Source: an uncultured Poribacteria bacterium (GTDB lineage Bacteria > Poribacteria > WGA-4E > WGA-3G). From it: a stretch of 64,000 nt of DNA. How positions within the stretch are numbered: position 1 is the stretch's first letter; each line of letters starts with the position of its first letter. The DNA lies in contig OY282383.1 in NCBI GenBank assembly GCA_958295855.1, positions 1,122,481 to 1,186,480 on the forward strand, read 5' to 3'. The notes beneath the pieces are model-generated. The model was not told the DNA's origin. It searched no databases and saw only the letters and a program-made list of their open reading frames with translations. The translations under genes and the position numbers were made by a program. Of the stretch, positions 34,801 through 43,889 are shown piece by piece.

Positions 34801-37706
34801 ATGCGACGTACGCTGTAGCGGAAGCAGATGCGTCTGCGCTCACGCCAATAGCCCTTAAGTCTATCGTTGTGCGAGGGGCAGCAGAAAATAACCTCAAAAA
34901 CGTCAATATTGATATTCCACACGGCATGTTCACCACATTCACGGGGGTGAGCGGCTCCGGCAAAACGTCGCTTGCACTGGATACCATCTATGCTGAGGGG
35001 CAACGCCGCTATATTGAGACGCTCAGCACCTATGCCCGCCAGTTTATAGGGCAAATGGAAAAACCCAAGGTTGCAAAGATCGAGGGGCTGTCGCCGGCTA
35101 TCGCCATTTCGCACACGAGCCCCAGTCAAAACCCACGCTCCACGGTCGCAACAATTACAGAGCTTCACGACGGCCTCCGCACTTTGTATGCCAGATGGGG
35201 ACACCCTCACTGCCCTGATTGCCTTGAGGAAGTCTGTCCACAGACTGCACAAGAAATAGTTGAGCGGGTTTTCCAACTGATGCCTGACGTTGATGGTATG
35301 AAACCCCTGCAAAGCAGGGGCGAATACCAATCCACAGCAAGTTTTGGCTCGCAAGTTCCTCCACGTTTCGACAGCAAGGGGGTAAATGTCCTGGCCCCGC
35401 TCACAAACTTCCGGCTTCAAGAGCATGGCGTTGAGGTGCAGGATGCGGAGCGCACCCCCGGCTTGAAGGCGAATGAGGATTATGCCGATGCATTTCGCCG
35501 GCTGCAAAAAACAGGCTTCGCTCGCGTCCAAATTGATGGTGTAATCCACCGCTTGGATGAAGCACCCTACATTGACAAACGGCGCCGCCATGAAGTCTTT
35601 CTCGTCATCGACCGCATCCAGTCTATCGAGGCAGAGAAAAGCCGTTTTACGGAAGCCGTGGAATTGGCCCTCGTAGAAAGCGAGGGATTTGTGGTTATTG
35701 AACAGAATCCAGCCACAAGGCGGGACAGAAGCAAGCCCAAGCGGCATTTCTTCAGTGAACACGCGATGTGCCCGACGTGCGGTAAGAATTTTCCGCAGCT
35801 GACACACCGCCACTTCTCCTTTAACAATAAATTGGGCGCGTGCAGTGTTTGCGACGGGCTCGGCAAGGTTGCCTCGCGCCAAGGGCGTGTATGCCACGCC
35901 TGCAACGGCACACGCCTGCAACCCTTCCCAAGCGGGGTGAAGTTCTCTGGAAAAACTATCGCTGAATTAATGGAGATGCCAATTAGCGACATCGTCAAAT
36001 TCCTCGCCACAAGGGTGGAACAGATTGAAGTGCAGCTCGCAACAACGGACAGTGAACAACGCGCGGCAGTCACCAGTACCGACATGCAACAGGTGGCAAC
36101 CTCAAGAGTTACGCATCCAGCACTCCACGCGCACACCTCGCCTGAGTTTGAGGCAGAGCTCATCCGCCAAATTCAGCTCCGGCTCCGGTTTTTGGAAAAC
36201 ATTGGCCTGGGATATCTCGGATTAGACCGGCCCGCACCGACACTCTCCGGCGGCGAAATCCGAAGAATCCGGCTTGCAAGCCAACTCGGCAGCGGGCTCA
36301 CCGGGGTAACCTACATCCTTGATGAACCCAGCATCGGTTTGCATCCTCGCGACCAAGAGCGGTTGATTGCTGCACTGAAGGAGCTGCGCGATATCGGGAA
36401 TAGTGTCCTTGTGGTTGAACACGACCGGGACACGATGTTAGCCGCCGACCATATCATCGACTTCGGTCCAAGGGCTGGCAAGCAGGGGGGCGAAATTGTC
36501 GCGACGGGGGCACCGAATGATTTCGCTACAGGTATCGGGGTTACAAACCCCTCCTACAGCATGTCTCCCGTTGATACCGATAAGAATTCTCTTGCGGAAT
36601 TGCCCATACCCCCGATGAAGAGCTTGACCCAAGCCTACCTCTCCAATAAAATGGCAATTCCTGTTCCGCCGGTTCGACGCAAAGGTACAGGAAAATGGCT
36701 GGAACTATTGGGCGCGAAGACCAACAACCTCAAGAACATTAACATCAAAATGCCGCTTGGCACGCTCACTTGTGTAACAGGCGTTTCCGGGTGTGGGAAA
36801 AGTTCGCTCGTTGAAGGCACGCTTCGGCCTGCCCTTGAAAGCCGCAGTGCTATCAGAACCGGAGATGGACAGCGGGAAAGTCAATACGGGCAAGCTGAGT
36901 ATCAAAACATCAAGGGCACAAGTCCAATCCAACGCCTCATCCTCATAGATCAGAAACCGATTGGTGAAACACCGCGTTCCAATCCGGCAACCTATACCGA
37001 CCTGTTCACGAAAATCCGAGCACTGTTCGCGGAACTACCGGATGCAAAACTTCGTGGATTTAACATGGGCAGGTTCAGTTTCAACCTCAGCTATGGACAG
37101 TGTGAGGTGTGTGATGGGCACCGGTTCAACCGCGTAGAAATGCACTTCCTCCCTGACGTATGGATGCCATGCGAGGCGTGTGATAGCACAGGCTACAACG
37201 CCGAAACGCTTGAAATTCGTTACAAGAGCAAAAACATCGCCGAAGTCCTGGGAATGACAGTGCAGGAAGCACTCACCTTCTTCAGCAACATCGCGCGCAT
37301 CCGTCGGCCTTTACAGACATTAGCGGATGTCGGGTTGGACTACATTCAATTGGGGCAATCGGCGACGACGCTCTCCGGCGGAGAAGCACAGCGAGTCAAA
37401 CTGGCGAAAGAGCTCTCGCGCCGCCAAACCGGTACAACGCTCTATATCATGGATGAACCGACAACAGGGTTGCACTTTGACGATGTCCAGAAACTGCTTA
37501 ATGTCCTGAACCGGCTTGTCGATGCAGGAAACACGATTGTCGCTGTGGAACACAACATGGATGTTATTAAATCAGCAGATTGGATTATCGATTTGGGCCC
37601 CGAGGGAAGCAAGGACGGTGGACATGTTGTGGCGATAGGCACCCCGGAAGAGGTTGCATCGGTACGGCGGTCGCATACTGCACGGTTTTTACGCAAGCTC
37701 CTGTAG
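31893..37706 (+). CDS. uvrA: Double-length UvrA (tandem fused excinuclease subunit A)
   Basis: 1937 residues, twice the usual about 940. Two complete UvrA halves are joined near residue 960. Walker A motifs lie at about 33 ([10 protein letters not shown]), 655, 1018 ([10 protein letters not shown]) and 1629 ([10 protein letters not shown]), and ABC signatures (LSGGEAQRI or LSGGEIRRI) at about 501, 851, 1449 and 1826. Each half keeps its zinc-binding CxxC pairs. UvrA scans DNA for bulky lesions as a dimer and loads UvrB; the fusion would make the dimer intramolecular. Long UvrAs are known in Chlamydiae and Planctomycetes. The halves differ clearly, so the duplication is old. A REP-like palindrome is inserted in frame at residues about 1135-1146. 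No uvrB or uvrC is nearby. Confidence 0.95.
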   Translation: MAGASIHIHGAREHNLKNIDIQLPKDKLIVFTGVSGSGKSSLAIDTVYSEGQRRYIESLSAYARQFLGQLGKPEVDEIVGLSPSIAIAQGSTGHNPRSTVATVTEIYDYMRVLFARAGKFHCPECKQEVGSQTAADIVARIMSFPPRTRLMILAPIVRGRRGEYQKELADARKAGFVRARIDGEVHELHADIGLNPNQRHDIDIVVDRVIIKDGIQSRVAEAVETALSLGEGSLIVHVVSTEEVASGDTSDFAKSGEDQLFSKDYACTHCQISYDVPEPRHFSFNSPYGMCKACKGLGVGMAISPKLIVPDETRSILEGAIILWDELGPREKMIARGLASHLGFSLKTPWKELTPEQQHAILYGTGDSVLTFVRPSGKNRQSRLYRRRFPGLIPDEEQQYFWKGIEEEGTSHLPDYFVKMPCRECKGSRLTSLVRAVTLCGTAITDVLEMSVQEAAASFSAVELPEREALIAEEPLKEIRGRLGFLINVGLGYLTLGRAAPTLSGGEAQRIRLASQVGAGLRDVTYVLDEPSIGLHPRDHAGLLTTLLNLRDQGNTVIVVEHDEATMLIADWMVDFGPGAGINGGQITAMGTPAQILKESQSLTAQYLRGEKKIVQPESRRSTGDRWVQICNARQNNLKAISPKIPIGTLCCVTGVSGSGKSSLIHDILYNALARDLMRARTVPGDYDEIRGIIAEENVPISRVLDKIINIDMAPIGRTPRSNPATYTKVFDAIRALYAGLPNSKLRGYKPGRFSFNVPGGRCEACSGNGAKKVDMGLLSDIWVECEVCHGKRYNSETLTIKYKEKNISDVLEMDIEAALAHFADIPKIAKGLQLLHDVGLDYIKLGQPAPTLSGGEAQRIKLSRELSKRSTGKTLYLLDEPTTGLHFDDVNKLLSILHRLVEEGNTVVVVEHNLEVINSADYLIDLGPEGGVDGGTIVAVGTPEDVAELPESYTGQALRGEFDLRKSMDATYAVAEADASALTPIALKSIVVRGAAENNLKNVNIDIPHGMFTTFTGVSGSGKTSLALDTIYAEGQRRYIETLSTYARQFIGQMEKPKVAKIEGLSPAIAISHTSPSQNPRSTVATITELHDGLRTLYARWGHPHCPDCLEEVCPQTAQEIVERVFQLMPDVDGMKPLQSRGEYQSTASFGSQVPPRFDSKGVNVLAPLTNFRLQEHGVEVQDAERTPGLKANEDYADAFRRLQKTGFARVQIDGVIHRLDEAPYIDKRRRHEVFLVIDRIQSIEAEKSRFTEAVELALVESEGFVVIEQNPATRRDRSKPKRHFFSEHAMCPTCGKNFPQLTHRHFSFNNKLGACSVCDGLGKVASRQGRVCHACNGTRLQPFPSGVKFSGKTIAELMEMPISDIVKFLATRVEQIEVQLATTDSEQRAAVTSTDMQQVATSRVTHPALHAHTSPEFEAELIRQIQLRLRFLENIGLGYLGLDRPAPTLSGGEIRRIRLASQLGSGLTGVTYILDEPSIGLHPRDQERLIAALKELRDIGNSVLVVEHDRDTMLAADHIIDFGPRAGKQGGEIVATGAPNDFATGIGVTNPSYSMSPVDTDKNSLAELPIPPMKSLTQAYLSNKMAIPVPPVRRKGTGKWLELLGAKTNNLKNINIKMPLGTLTCVTGVSGCGKSSLVEGTLRPALESRSAIRTGDGQRESQYGQAEYQNIKGTSPIQRLILIDQKPIGETPRSNPATYTDLFTKIRALFAELPDAKLRGFNMGRFSFNLSYGQCEVCDGHRFNRVEMHFLPDVWMPCEACDSTGYNAETLEIRYKSKNIAEVLGMTVQEALTFFSNIARIRRPLQTLADVGLDYIQLGQSATTLSGGEAQRVKLAKELSRRQTGTTLYIMDEPTTGLHFDDVQKLLNVLNRLVDAGNTIVAVEHNMDVIKSADWIIDLGPEGSKDGGHVVAIGTPEEVASVRRSHTARFLRKLL
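35295..35328. repeat. REP-like palindrome inside the uvrA coding sequence
   Basis: GGTATGAAACCCCTGCAAAG continuing CAGGGGCGAATACC is identical to the intergenic copy at 37768-37801. It is read in frame as [12 protein letters not shown], lengthening a variable loop of the second UvrA half without a stop. Confidence 0.9.
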
Positions 37707-37767
37707 GCAGGCTCGCAGCAGCACCATTTACGCATTTTTCGGCATGCCTTGCGGAGAATTCAGCATT

Positions 37768-37801
37768 GGTATGAAACCCCTGCAAAGCAGGGGCGAATAC
37801 C
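37768..37801. repeat. REP-like palindrome downstream of uvrA
   Basis: Same 34-bp sequence as the copy inside uvrA. It lies in the 305-nt gap 37707-38011, which holds no recognised gene. Confidence 0.9.
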
Positions 37802-37850
37802 ATTGGCAAGACACCTCTAACAATGCACTATAGATCTCGTCGGAAGTGAG

Positions 37851-37881
37851 GGTATCTACCCCGCTTTGCGGGGTGTATACC
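37851..37881. repeat. REP variant (CCCCGCTTTGCGGGG core)
   Basis: GGTATCTACCCCGCTTTGCG then GGGTGTATACC has the same GGTAT and ATACC arms with a different palindromic core. It could also act as a hairpin upstream of the methyltransferase. A long imperfect inverted repeat (ATAGATCTCGTCGGA near 37830, TCCGACGAGATTT near 37911) brackets it. Confidence 0.7.
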
Positions 37882-38011
37882 AACGCTGACGCAAACTTTA
37901 CAGAAGAGCACTCCGACGAGATTTCCAATAGATTAACAACTACAGCGCAAAGCATAGTACTCCGCAAGGAATGTTAAAAAAACTCAAAACACGCCGTTAT
38001 GGAGAAACACA

Positions 38012-39721
38012 ATGAAAATCACCCCTGTTAAAGGGCGCCCCATGCTGCAGTGGGTCGGCAAACGCCCCATCGACACGGTGAACAACTATCCCGCCCAACT
38101 CGCAGAAGTGTATGACGTAGACAACCCAGAAACTGAACCGACATACGAGAATTTTCGGTTAGGGCCGAATCTCATGTTTCAAGGCGACAACAAGGAAATC
38201 CTCTCCACACTGCTCGTGCAGGGCTTCCGCGGCAAGATAGACCTCATCTACATTGATCCGCCGTTTGCTAGCGGTGCAGATTATGTACGGAAGGTGGCAT
38301 TACGCGGTAAAAGGGAGAAATTAGCGGCTGAAGGACACTCTGTTGCTGAGCAGATGCAATACACCGACATCTGGGCGAATGATACCTACTTGCAATTCAT
38401 GTTCGAACGGCTTATCTTGATGCGCGAATTGCTATCAGATAAGGGCTCTATCTATCTGCATTGTGACCCTACCATGAGTCATTATCTGAAGTTGATTATG
38501 GATGAGATTTTTGGTGGAGGTAATTTTGTCAATGAGATTGTCTGGAAGTATAATTGGGCAAGTACGGTGAAAAAGAAATTCTCCCAGAAACACGATACGA
38601 TTTTCTGGTATGCCAAAAGTCCTGACGATTGGATTTTCAACTTAGATGAAATGCGAGAACCCTATACAGAATCACAATTAAAGGGCTATAAACAAGATGA
38701 ACGAGGTTATTACACATTAGACTCTTCAGGCAAAAAGTGGTACGCGCATCCGAAAGGCCAATTGCCCTCCGACTTATTTGAAATCGGTATTATCAGCAGA
38801 AGTGCAAAGGAGCGGCAAAACTACCCTACGCAAAAACCTGAGGCTCTCGTAGGACGTATCATCAAAGCGTCAAGCAACGAAGATTCCATCGTCCTTGACT
38901 GCTTTGCGGGAAGCGGCACTACCGCTGTCGCCGCAGAAAAACTCGGCAGACGCTGGATTGCTGCAGACCTCAACAAAGGTGCGATACAGACGACAATGAA
39001 ACGGATACAGACTCGCCTTGACGCACCGCGCGGAATCGCCCACTACCGCGTCAACAACTACGATGTCAGCACAGATATAGAGCTCAAACGGATTGTCATC
39101 GCCAAATACGGCGTGGCAACCGACAGAAAAGAGTTGTTCTTTGATGGCACCTTAGACAGAACGCTTGTTAAAATCGTGGATCTGACGAAACCGCTCACCC
39201 GCTTAAATATCCAACATATCAAAGATGAACTCGACGAGCGTCCGGATGAGGCGCGCGACGTTACGGTGCTGTGTAATGGGAGTGAGTTAGGCTTTCAGGA
39301 AGAACTCAACACGGAAAACCAACGGCGCCCGATTAACAAAATTATTGTGCGTGACATCGGGCGCGAGGGCATTACCACCTTTGAGCCACCTCAGGCGAAA
39401 GTTGATTTCGATGTCAACAGAGACAAGCAAAGCGTCACACTCACCATCCGAGATTACATCAGTCCGACTATCTTGGATCGGTTAGACATAGAGCGCACCG
39501 TTTTTGACGAGCATATTGAGGATTTTCGTGCCCAGATTGATTGCGTGCTGCTCGATACCGCCTACACAGGGGAGCATTTCACAATCGTTGAGAGCGATGT
39601 TCCTGAGAAAAAGAGTGATTTTATCAAGGGAAAATATACGGTATCGCTGCCTCGCCCGGATGCGCGTGTTGCCGTGAAGATTATCGACATGCTAGGAGAG
39701 GAAACGATTGTCACGGAATGA
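38012..39721 (+). CDS. N6-adenine DNA methyltransferase, beta class (type III Mod-like), orphan
   Basis: 569 residues. The catalytic motif IV is DPPF (in YIDPPFASGADYV). The SAM motif I (DCFAGSGTTAVAAEKLGRRW) comes after it, an order that defines beta-class amino-methyltransferases such as type III Mod subunits. The middle region holds the target-recognition part, and a C-terminal domain of about 230 residues (from ELKRIVIAKYG) is shared with Mod-like proteins in many environmental genomes. Adenine methylation is inferred. No restriction (Res) gene adjoins it: downstream lies an IS element, upstream uvrA. It may be the surviving half of a restriction system or a solitary regulator. No SD stronger than GGAGAAA is seen. 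Confidence 0.85.
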   Translation: MKITPVKGRPMLQWVGKRPIDTVNNYPAQLAEVYDVDNPETEPTYENFRLGPNLMFQGDNKEILSTLLVQGFRGKIDLIYIDPPFASGADYVRKVALRGKREKLAAEGHSVAEQMQYTDIWANDTYLQFMFERLILMRELLSDKGSIYLHCDPTMSHYLKLIMDEIFGGGNFVNEIVWKYNWASTVKKKFSQKHDTIFWYAKSPDDWIFNLDEMREPYTESQLKGYKQDERGYYTLDSSGKKWYAHPKGQLPSDLFEIGIISRSAKERQNYPTQKPEALVGRIIKASSNEDSIVLDCFAGSGTTAVAAEKLGRRWIAADLNKGAIQTTMKRIQTRLDAPRGIAHYRVNNYDVSTDIELKRIVIAKYGVATDRKELFFDGTLDRTLVKIVDLTKPLTRLNIQHIKDELDERPDEARDVTVLCNGSELGFQEELNTENQRRPINKIIVRDIGREGITTFEPPQAKVDFDVNRDKQSVTLTIRDYISPTILDRLDIERTVFDEHIEDFRAQIDCVLLDTAYTGEHFTIVESDVPEKKSDFIKGKYTVSLPRPDARVAVKIIDMLGEETIVTE

Positions 39722-39978
39722 TACCAAGTTATTCGGACGCGAACTCAATAGGGAGAGCATCCATCAAAACCGCCATGTTAATTGTATCACATCAAATTAG
39801 TTAAATTAGTTACCACCCTCATTTTTCTTGACATTTAGGTTCTTATGTAGTATACTAGTACCAAATGTCCCGCGTGGGAATTCACTCAAAATTTAGAGTA
39901 CTCATAAGGGCTCGGTGCAGTGCTGTAAAACCTTGACAAATCTAATCAAACCTTGTCAAATCTGTCAGGTAAAATTCC

Positions 39979-40009
39979 TTGACATCGGGGAATAGAGATA
40001 TGCTATAAT
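39979..40009 (+). promoter_or_regulatory. tnpB promoter
   Basis: TTGACA (39979-39984), a 19-nt spacer and TATAAT (40004-40009). The leader contains a GGGCAGG/CCTGCCC hairpin (about 40025-40070) before the SD AGAGGAGAG and ATG 40115. Confidence 0.6.
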
Positions 40010-40114
40010 AGTGTTATCGTGTTGGGCAGGATGGATCGCCAGCGTCTCAACTGGTGCCTGCCCACCTAAATCCAAAGGTATAGCACGATACACGAGCCCC
40101 TAAGAGGAGAGACT

Positions 40115-41203
40115 ATGTCTCTGCGAACGCAGAAGATTCAACTCGACCCAAATAACAAGCAGGCGACGGCTATGGCTCAGCACTGCGGTTATGCCCGTGT
40201 TGCCTACAACGCCGCGCTGTCTTCATTCAAGAGTGGATTAGACGATGGCAACTGGAAGACACTCTATGACATCAAAAAGGAATTCAATGCCCGTAAACGT
40301 GATATATTCCCCTGGTGCGATGAGATGTCCCAGAATGCCAGTAAGAATGCCATTCATCATTTTAGCGATGCAGTCAAAAGATGGAAGAGCGGTCAGAACA
40401 GATTTCCCGTACCGAAAAAACGAAGTGGTAAACAGAGTTACCAAGCGGATAACGGCATGAATTCTGTTCGCGTGGAACGGAAGAGAGTCAAACTGCCTGT
40501 CATCGGATGGGTGCGGATGACGGAGGAGTTGCGATGGACAGGTGACATCGGCAGAGTTACCGTCTCCCGTAAAGATGATAAATGGTTCGTATCCATTTTA
40601 GTCCACACTGATGAAGGTAATCCGATGGTTCAGATGCCGTTAATAGACGACCGCCTGCCTGTAGGCGTTGACGTAGGCATCAATACACTGGCAACGCTAT
40701 CCGATGGCACAAAGTATGAAAACCGCAGGCCCCTGAAGGTTTACCTACGGAAGTTGAGGCGTGCTGGGCGAATGCTGTCACGGAAGACAAGGTTCTCTAA
40801 CAATTGGCATAAAGCCCGTAAAAGGCTTGCCAGCATTCACTATAGAATCTCCTGCATCCGTGAAGACTCTCATCATAAAGCAAGCACTGCCATCGTTCGG
40901 AAAGCCTCTGCTATTGGTATAGAGACGTTGAACGTCTCTGGCTTGCTGAAAAATCGGAAGCTGGCGAAGGCGTTATCTGATTCGGCCCTGTCTAAATTCT
41001 TGACGATGATAAAGTATAAAGCGGAGCGGCGTGGTATCCCCATCACGGAAGCCTCAATGTTCTTTGCGAGTAGTCAGACGTGCAGTTCATGTGGACACAA
41101 AAAGGCGGAGTTGAATCTCAGTGAACGCACATATCATTGCACCGAGTGTAGTTTCACGTGCGACAGAGATGTCAACGCTGCAATGAACTTGTGTCCTGTA
41201 TAA
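40115..41203 (+). CDS. tnpB: TnpB, RNA-guided RuvC nuclease (IS605 OrfB)
   Basis: 362 residues, a typical TnpB length. The three RuvC carboxylates are visible: D186 in VGVDVGINTL, E270 in IGIETLNVSGL and D352 in CDRDVNAAMNL. The zinc ribbon has C323/C326 (TCSSCG) and C342/C345 (HCTEC). A helix-turn-helix-like N-terminus (YARVAYNAALSSF) is present. All catalytic elements appear intact, so the protein could be active. TnpB uses an omega RNA from the element's 3' end to cut empty donor sites, favouring IS retention. No TnpA accompanies it. SD AGAGGAG is 8-10 nt upstream. Confidence 0.93.
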   Translation: MSLRTQKIQLDPNNKQATAMAQHCGYARVAYNAALSSFKSGLDDGNWKTLYDIKKEFNARKRDIFPWCDEMSQNASKNAIHHFSDAVKRWKSGQNRFPVPKKRSGKQSYQADNGMNSVRVERKRVKLPVIGWVRMTEELRWTGDIGRVTVSRKDDKWFVSILVHTDEGNPMVQMPLIDDRLPVGVDVGINTLATLSDGTKYENRRPLKVYLRKLRRAGRMLSRKTRFSNNWHKARKRLASIHYRISCIREDSHHKASTAIVRKASAIGIETLNVSGLLKNRKLAKALSDSALSKFLTMIKYKAERRGIPITEASMFFASSQTCSSCGHKKAELNLSERTYHCTECSFTCDRDVNAAMNLCPV

Positions 41204-41371
41204 TCATCTTGTCGCCTCCAGCTCGGAGGAGACGTAAAACGCCTCTGGAGTTCGTGTAAGCCCTACGCGGGTAGGCAGTGAACGTTGAATGAGGAAGTGT
41301 GGTCACTGATGGAAGAACCTTGCAATATTTGTCTTGGTTTGACCAGATATGTATAAATCCCACAAAGCGGA
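41150..41371 (+). ncRNA. Candidate omega RNA (TnpB guide scaffold) region
   Basis: The end of tnpB plus about 170 noncoding nt to the right end. From AAACGCC (about 41236) to the end it is conserved in the tnpB-less derivative at about 11030-11159, though no protein is encoded there, which argues for RNA or DNA-level selection. Short hairpins are visible (CCTCCAGCTCGGAGG near 41216; AACC...GGTT near 41317-41340). TnpB omega RNAs normally span exactly this region and use the flanking host sequence as guide. Ends are not determined. Confidence 0.5.
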
Positions 41372-41401
41372 GGCACTTGCTGAGCAAGTGATGATACACC
41401 A

Positions 41402-41818
41402 GTGGTAAAAAAACTAAAGCATTTAGAACTGATTCAAACTGTCATTAATCGCCTAGCGAACAGTTCTTTTTTCTTGAAGGGGTGGACGGTTATCTTCGTC
41501 GCGGCCGTGTTAGGTTTTGCTACAAAAGATTCCAAACCCATCTATGTTTGGTTAGCTGCGATTCCTGCCATCTCTTTTTGGGGGTTGGACGGTTTTTATC
41601 TCAACCAAGAACGGCTTTTCCGGCAGTTATACGATGCTGTTAGAAAAATGGATGAAGATGAAATAGACTTCTCTATGAATACTGTCCCTTTTAAGCAGAA
41701 TATGGCCTGGTTTAAATCCACTTTTTCAAAGACACTCGTGTATTTTTACGTCACAATCCTGCTTGTTATCGGGATAGTCCTTCTTTGGCAATTAACTGGG
41801 CAGGGTGGGGGAGTTTAA
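41402..41818 (+). CDS. Small membrane protein, possible CBASS-island accessory
   Basis: 138 residues from GTG 41402. Hydrophobic segments are FLKGWTVIFVAAVLGFA, IYVWLAAIPAISFWGLDGFYL and TLVYFYVTILLVIGIVLLW. Between the second and third lies a conserved-looking loop (NQERLFRQLYDAVRKMDEDEIDFSM). I recall similar proteins of about 140 aa in accessory regions of many bacteria but cannot name a family. It is about 350 nt upstream of the CD-NTase gene in the same direction. Whether it belongs to that system or is an independent insertion beside the IS is unclear. Confidence 0.6.
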   Translation: MVKKLKHLELIQTVINRLANSSFFLKGWTVIFVAAVLGFATKDSKPIYVWLAAIPAISFWGLDGFYLNQERLFRQLYDAVRKMDEDEIDFSMNTVPFKQNMAWFKSTFSKTLVYFYVTILLVIGIVLLWQLTGQGGGV

Positions 41819-41887
41819 TATGGCACGCCGAACTTTTTATAGTTTCCACACCACCTCTTGCGAGTCTACATCATGTCAAAAAAAGAT

Positions 41888-41916
41888 TTGACAACCGAAG
41901 AAGAATGTGGTACGAT
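41888..41916 (+). promoter_or_regulatory. Candidate promoter of the CBASS operon
   Basis: TTGACA (41888-41893), 17 nt, TACGAT (41911-41916). It would give a leader of about 245 nt. The gap 41819-42163 otherwise holds an IS-like hairpin. Confidence 0.5.
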
Positions 41917-42080
41917 TATATCAACCGTTGGATAGGAATACAAACGCCCGCATACCTTACGGGGTGTCCTAAATCAGACCTCTGAGTTTTGAAGGTTTGT
42001 GATGAGCATTTCGATCGCTTTATAGCATCGTGTAGACATCATATTGAGAAATCAAGGAACTCGGTGATAAGCACGAGAAA

Positions 42081-42146
42081 AGAAACCCCTCGCCTTCGGG
42101 AGAGACACGCAGAGGTTTCCCCACGCTTCAGCGTGTGGGAGCCGTC
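42081..42146 (+). mobile_element. IS200/IS605-like right-end scrap with hairpin
   Basis: GAAACCCCTCGCCTTCGGGA followed by a CCCCACGCTTCAGCGTGTGG hairpin (42119-42139) looks like the right ends of IS200/IS605 elements, where a GCTTCAGC-looped stem lies at the terminus. No transposase accompanies it. It sits directly before the CD-NTase ribosome-binding site. Confidence 0.35.
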
Positions 42147-42169
42147 ACGACGAGAAGGAGAATATGACT

Positions 42170-43063
42170 ATGGCAAGGTATTCAGAGGAAACATTAAATA
42201 ACTGGAGAAAACCCCCTAGTGAGTCAGAGGAAACTAAACTCACACGTGTAAAAACAATGGTTAGGGATTGTATCGATGAAGATGCTACGCTAAAGGTTAT
42301 GGACATTAGAATCTTTGGGCAGGGTTCGTATGTAAACAATACAAATGTCAGACTAAACAGCGATGTTGACCTCAATGTTCAGTATGCAGGCGGTTTTTAC
42401 TTTGACCTTCCTCCTGGCACGACTCGGAGCGATTTCGGATTAAACAATCCTATTTCATACTCAGCGCCCGCCTTCAAAACCGATGTGGCAAATGCACTTT
42501 TCAATAAATTCGGGAGTGATATAAGGAGAAAGAACAAATGTATTGCTATTGAAGGAAATACTTATCGTGTGGGTGCAGATGTAGTGCCAACATGGCAATA
42601 CAAGAGGTATTCAAAGGATGGCTGTTTTGTCGAAGGTGTCTGTTTCTTCGCAGATAATAATAATCAAAAGAAGGTTATCAACTTTCCTATTCAACACATA
42701 GAAAATGGTAAACTGAAAAATAGCCGAACACAACGACGCTTCAAACGACTGACAAGGATTTTCAAACGAATTCGGGCTCAGATGATTAGAGAAGGAAAGA
42801 GCGTCAATGGAAATATCACGTCTTTTCTATTGGAGTGCTTAGTCTGGAACGTTCCCGACCAGATATTTAACGGTTATGAGACTTGGACAGATAGATTGAA
42901 AGAGTCAATAAAGTTCTTGTATAACAGCACTACGAAAGAAAAGGATTGCAAATATTGGTGCGAAGTCTCTGGGCTCCTCTGTCTTTTCAGTAGCGATCGC
43001 AAATGGTCGCGAGAAGATGTCAAGGCCTATTTACTAAATTTGTGGAATTATTTGGAGTACTAA
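42170..43063 (+). CDS. CD-NTase, CBASS oligonucleotide cyclase
   Basis: 297 residues from ATG 42170 (GGAG 9 nt upstream); an ATG at 42164 is too close to the SD. The nucleotidyltransferase core has GQGSYVNNTNVRLNSDVDLN, with the D-x-D metal pair (numbered D67 and D69 from 42164) and a third Asp in RVGADVVPTWQY (D139). This pattern is the DncV/cGAS-like CD-NTase active site. The helical C-terminal half fits the OAS-like lid. On phage infection such enzymes make cyclic di- or trinucleotides that activate an effector. The next gene, overlapping by one base, is a Cap15-like effector, so this is a minimal CBASS. No ubiquitin-like, HORMA or TRIP13 accessory genes are present. Confidence 0.85.
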   Translation: MARYSEETLNNWRKPPSESEETKLTRVKTMVRDCIDEDATLKVMDIRIFGQGSYVNNTNVRLNSDVDLNVQYAGGFYFDLPPGTTRSDFGLNNPISYSAPAFKTDVANALFNKFGSDIRRKNKCIAIEGNTYRVGADVVPTWQYKRYSKDGCFVEGVCFFADNNNQKKVINFPIQHIENGKLKNSRTQRRFKRLTRIFKRIRAQMIREGKSVNGNITSFLLECLVWNVPDQIFNGYETWTDRLKESIKFLYNSTTKEKDCKYWCEVSGLLCLFSSDRKWSREDVKAYLLNLWNYLEY

Positions 43064-43734
43064 TGATGAAAAACATAAAAACTAAGGCAGCATTATGGGT
43101 ATTACTTGCCTTGTCATTTTTGCTGTTTTACGCTATATATCGCATTCAAGGCTCACCAGACTTTAACCTCAAAACGATTCTTCAAATACTGCCCAAAGTG
43201 GTTTCAATTGACCTTGTACTCCACGCTTTTTTTGTTAGTTTTCTATGGAAACTTCCTATTTTTAAGAATTGGCTAGTTCCCTTTCCTAATCTTAATGGCA
43301 CTTGGAAAGGACAAATCTGTACAACTTGGATAGATCCTGAAACATGTGAAACACCCGCAGCTATACCAGCAATTTTGACCATCAAACAATCATTTCTTAA
43401 CGTAAGTTGTGTAATGAGAACAGCGGAGATGACAAGCAGAAGTCTCGTCAGTAGTTTTGTGCTGGATAAGCAAAATCAACTAGAAAGACTGGTCTATACA
43501 TACGACAGCAACCCAATTGAAACCGTTAAAGAAAGAAGCCCTCAGCACTGTGGAACTATGAGTTTTGAGATTGTCAGAGAACAGAAAAAAACCAAGTTAG
43601 AGGGTGGATATTGGACTGACAGAAAAACGACAGGAACTATAGAAATGCGTTTTTGGAAGAAGGAAAGAATCGACTCTTATCCAAAGGAAATGGGCACACA
43701 CCCTGTCAGTGAAGTCAGAGCGAATAAAAGTTAA
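43063..43734 (+). CDS. CBASS membrane effector, Cap15-like (2TM plus beta-barrel)
   Basis: 223 residues from ATG 43063, overlapping the cyclase stop (TAATG); ATG 43066 is equally possible. Two transmembrane helices (LWVLLALSFLLFYAIYRI and IDLVLHAFFVSFLW) are followed by a beta-rich domain with PNLNGTWKGQI and, near the end, HCGTMSFEIV and GGYWTDRKTTGTIEMRFW. This is the arrangement of the SMODS-associated 2TM-beta (Cap15) effectors, whose barrel binds the cyclic nucleotide and whose oligomerisation disrupts the inner membrane, killing the infected cell. Assignment rests on layout and the NGTW and YWTDRKT motifs from memory. Confidence 0.8.
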   Translation: MMKNIKTKAALWVLLALSFLLFYAIYRIQGSPDFNLKTILQILPKVVSIDLVLHAFFVSFLWKLPIFKNWLVPFPNLNGTWKGQICTTWIDPETCETPAAIPAILTIKQSFLNVSCVMRTAEMTSRSLVSSFVLDKQNQLERLVYTYDSNPIETVKERSPQHCGTMSFEIVREQKKTKLEGGYWTDRKTTGTIEMRFWKKERIDSYPKEMGTHPVSEVRANKS

Positions 43735-43889
43735 AACCATTAACAAGAGAACCTTACGATTGTACCTAAAAACAGACTTCGGCGTAACCAGTGTCAATCT
43801 ACAACCTCGAAGAACCACTTGACCGTGCAGAGCCACCAAGGTAAGTTGTAGAAGCGAATAGAGTTCGCGATTCCCTGCCGAAAATAAAA

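Larger units (their letters stand above)
39904..41371 (+). mobile_element. IS605/IS1341-type element with tnpB only
   Basis: Boundaries come from comparison with the derivative at 10661-11159: conserved left end ATAAGGGCTCGGTGCAGTG and conserved right end ending ATGTATAAATCCCACAAAGC then GGA. There are no terminal inverted repeats, as expected. It carries tnpB but no Y1 transposase, so mobility would need a transposase in trans. The left part holds direct repeats of AATCTAATCAAACCTTG-like sequence and a promoter. The exact ends are uncertain by several bases. The 393-nt gap 39722-40114 holds only this left end and about 180 nt of unrecognised DNA. Confidence 0.75.

Noticed and set aside
34650..35921. 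423-codon minus-strand frame
   Set aside because: Lies entirely within the UvrA second half, whose Walker and zinc motifs are intact on the other strand; a shadow of GC-biased codons.
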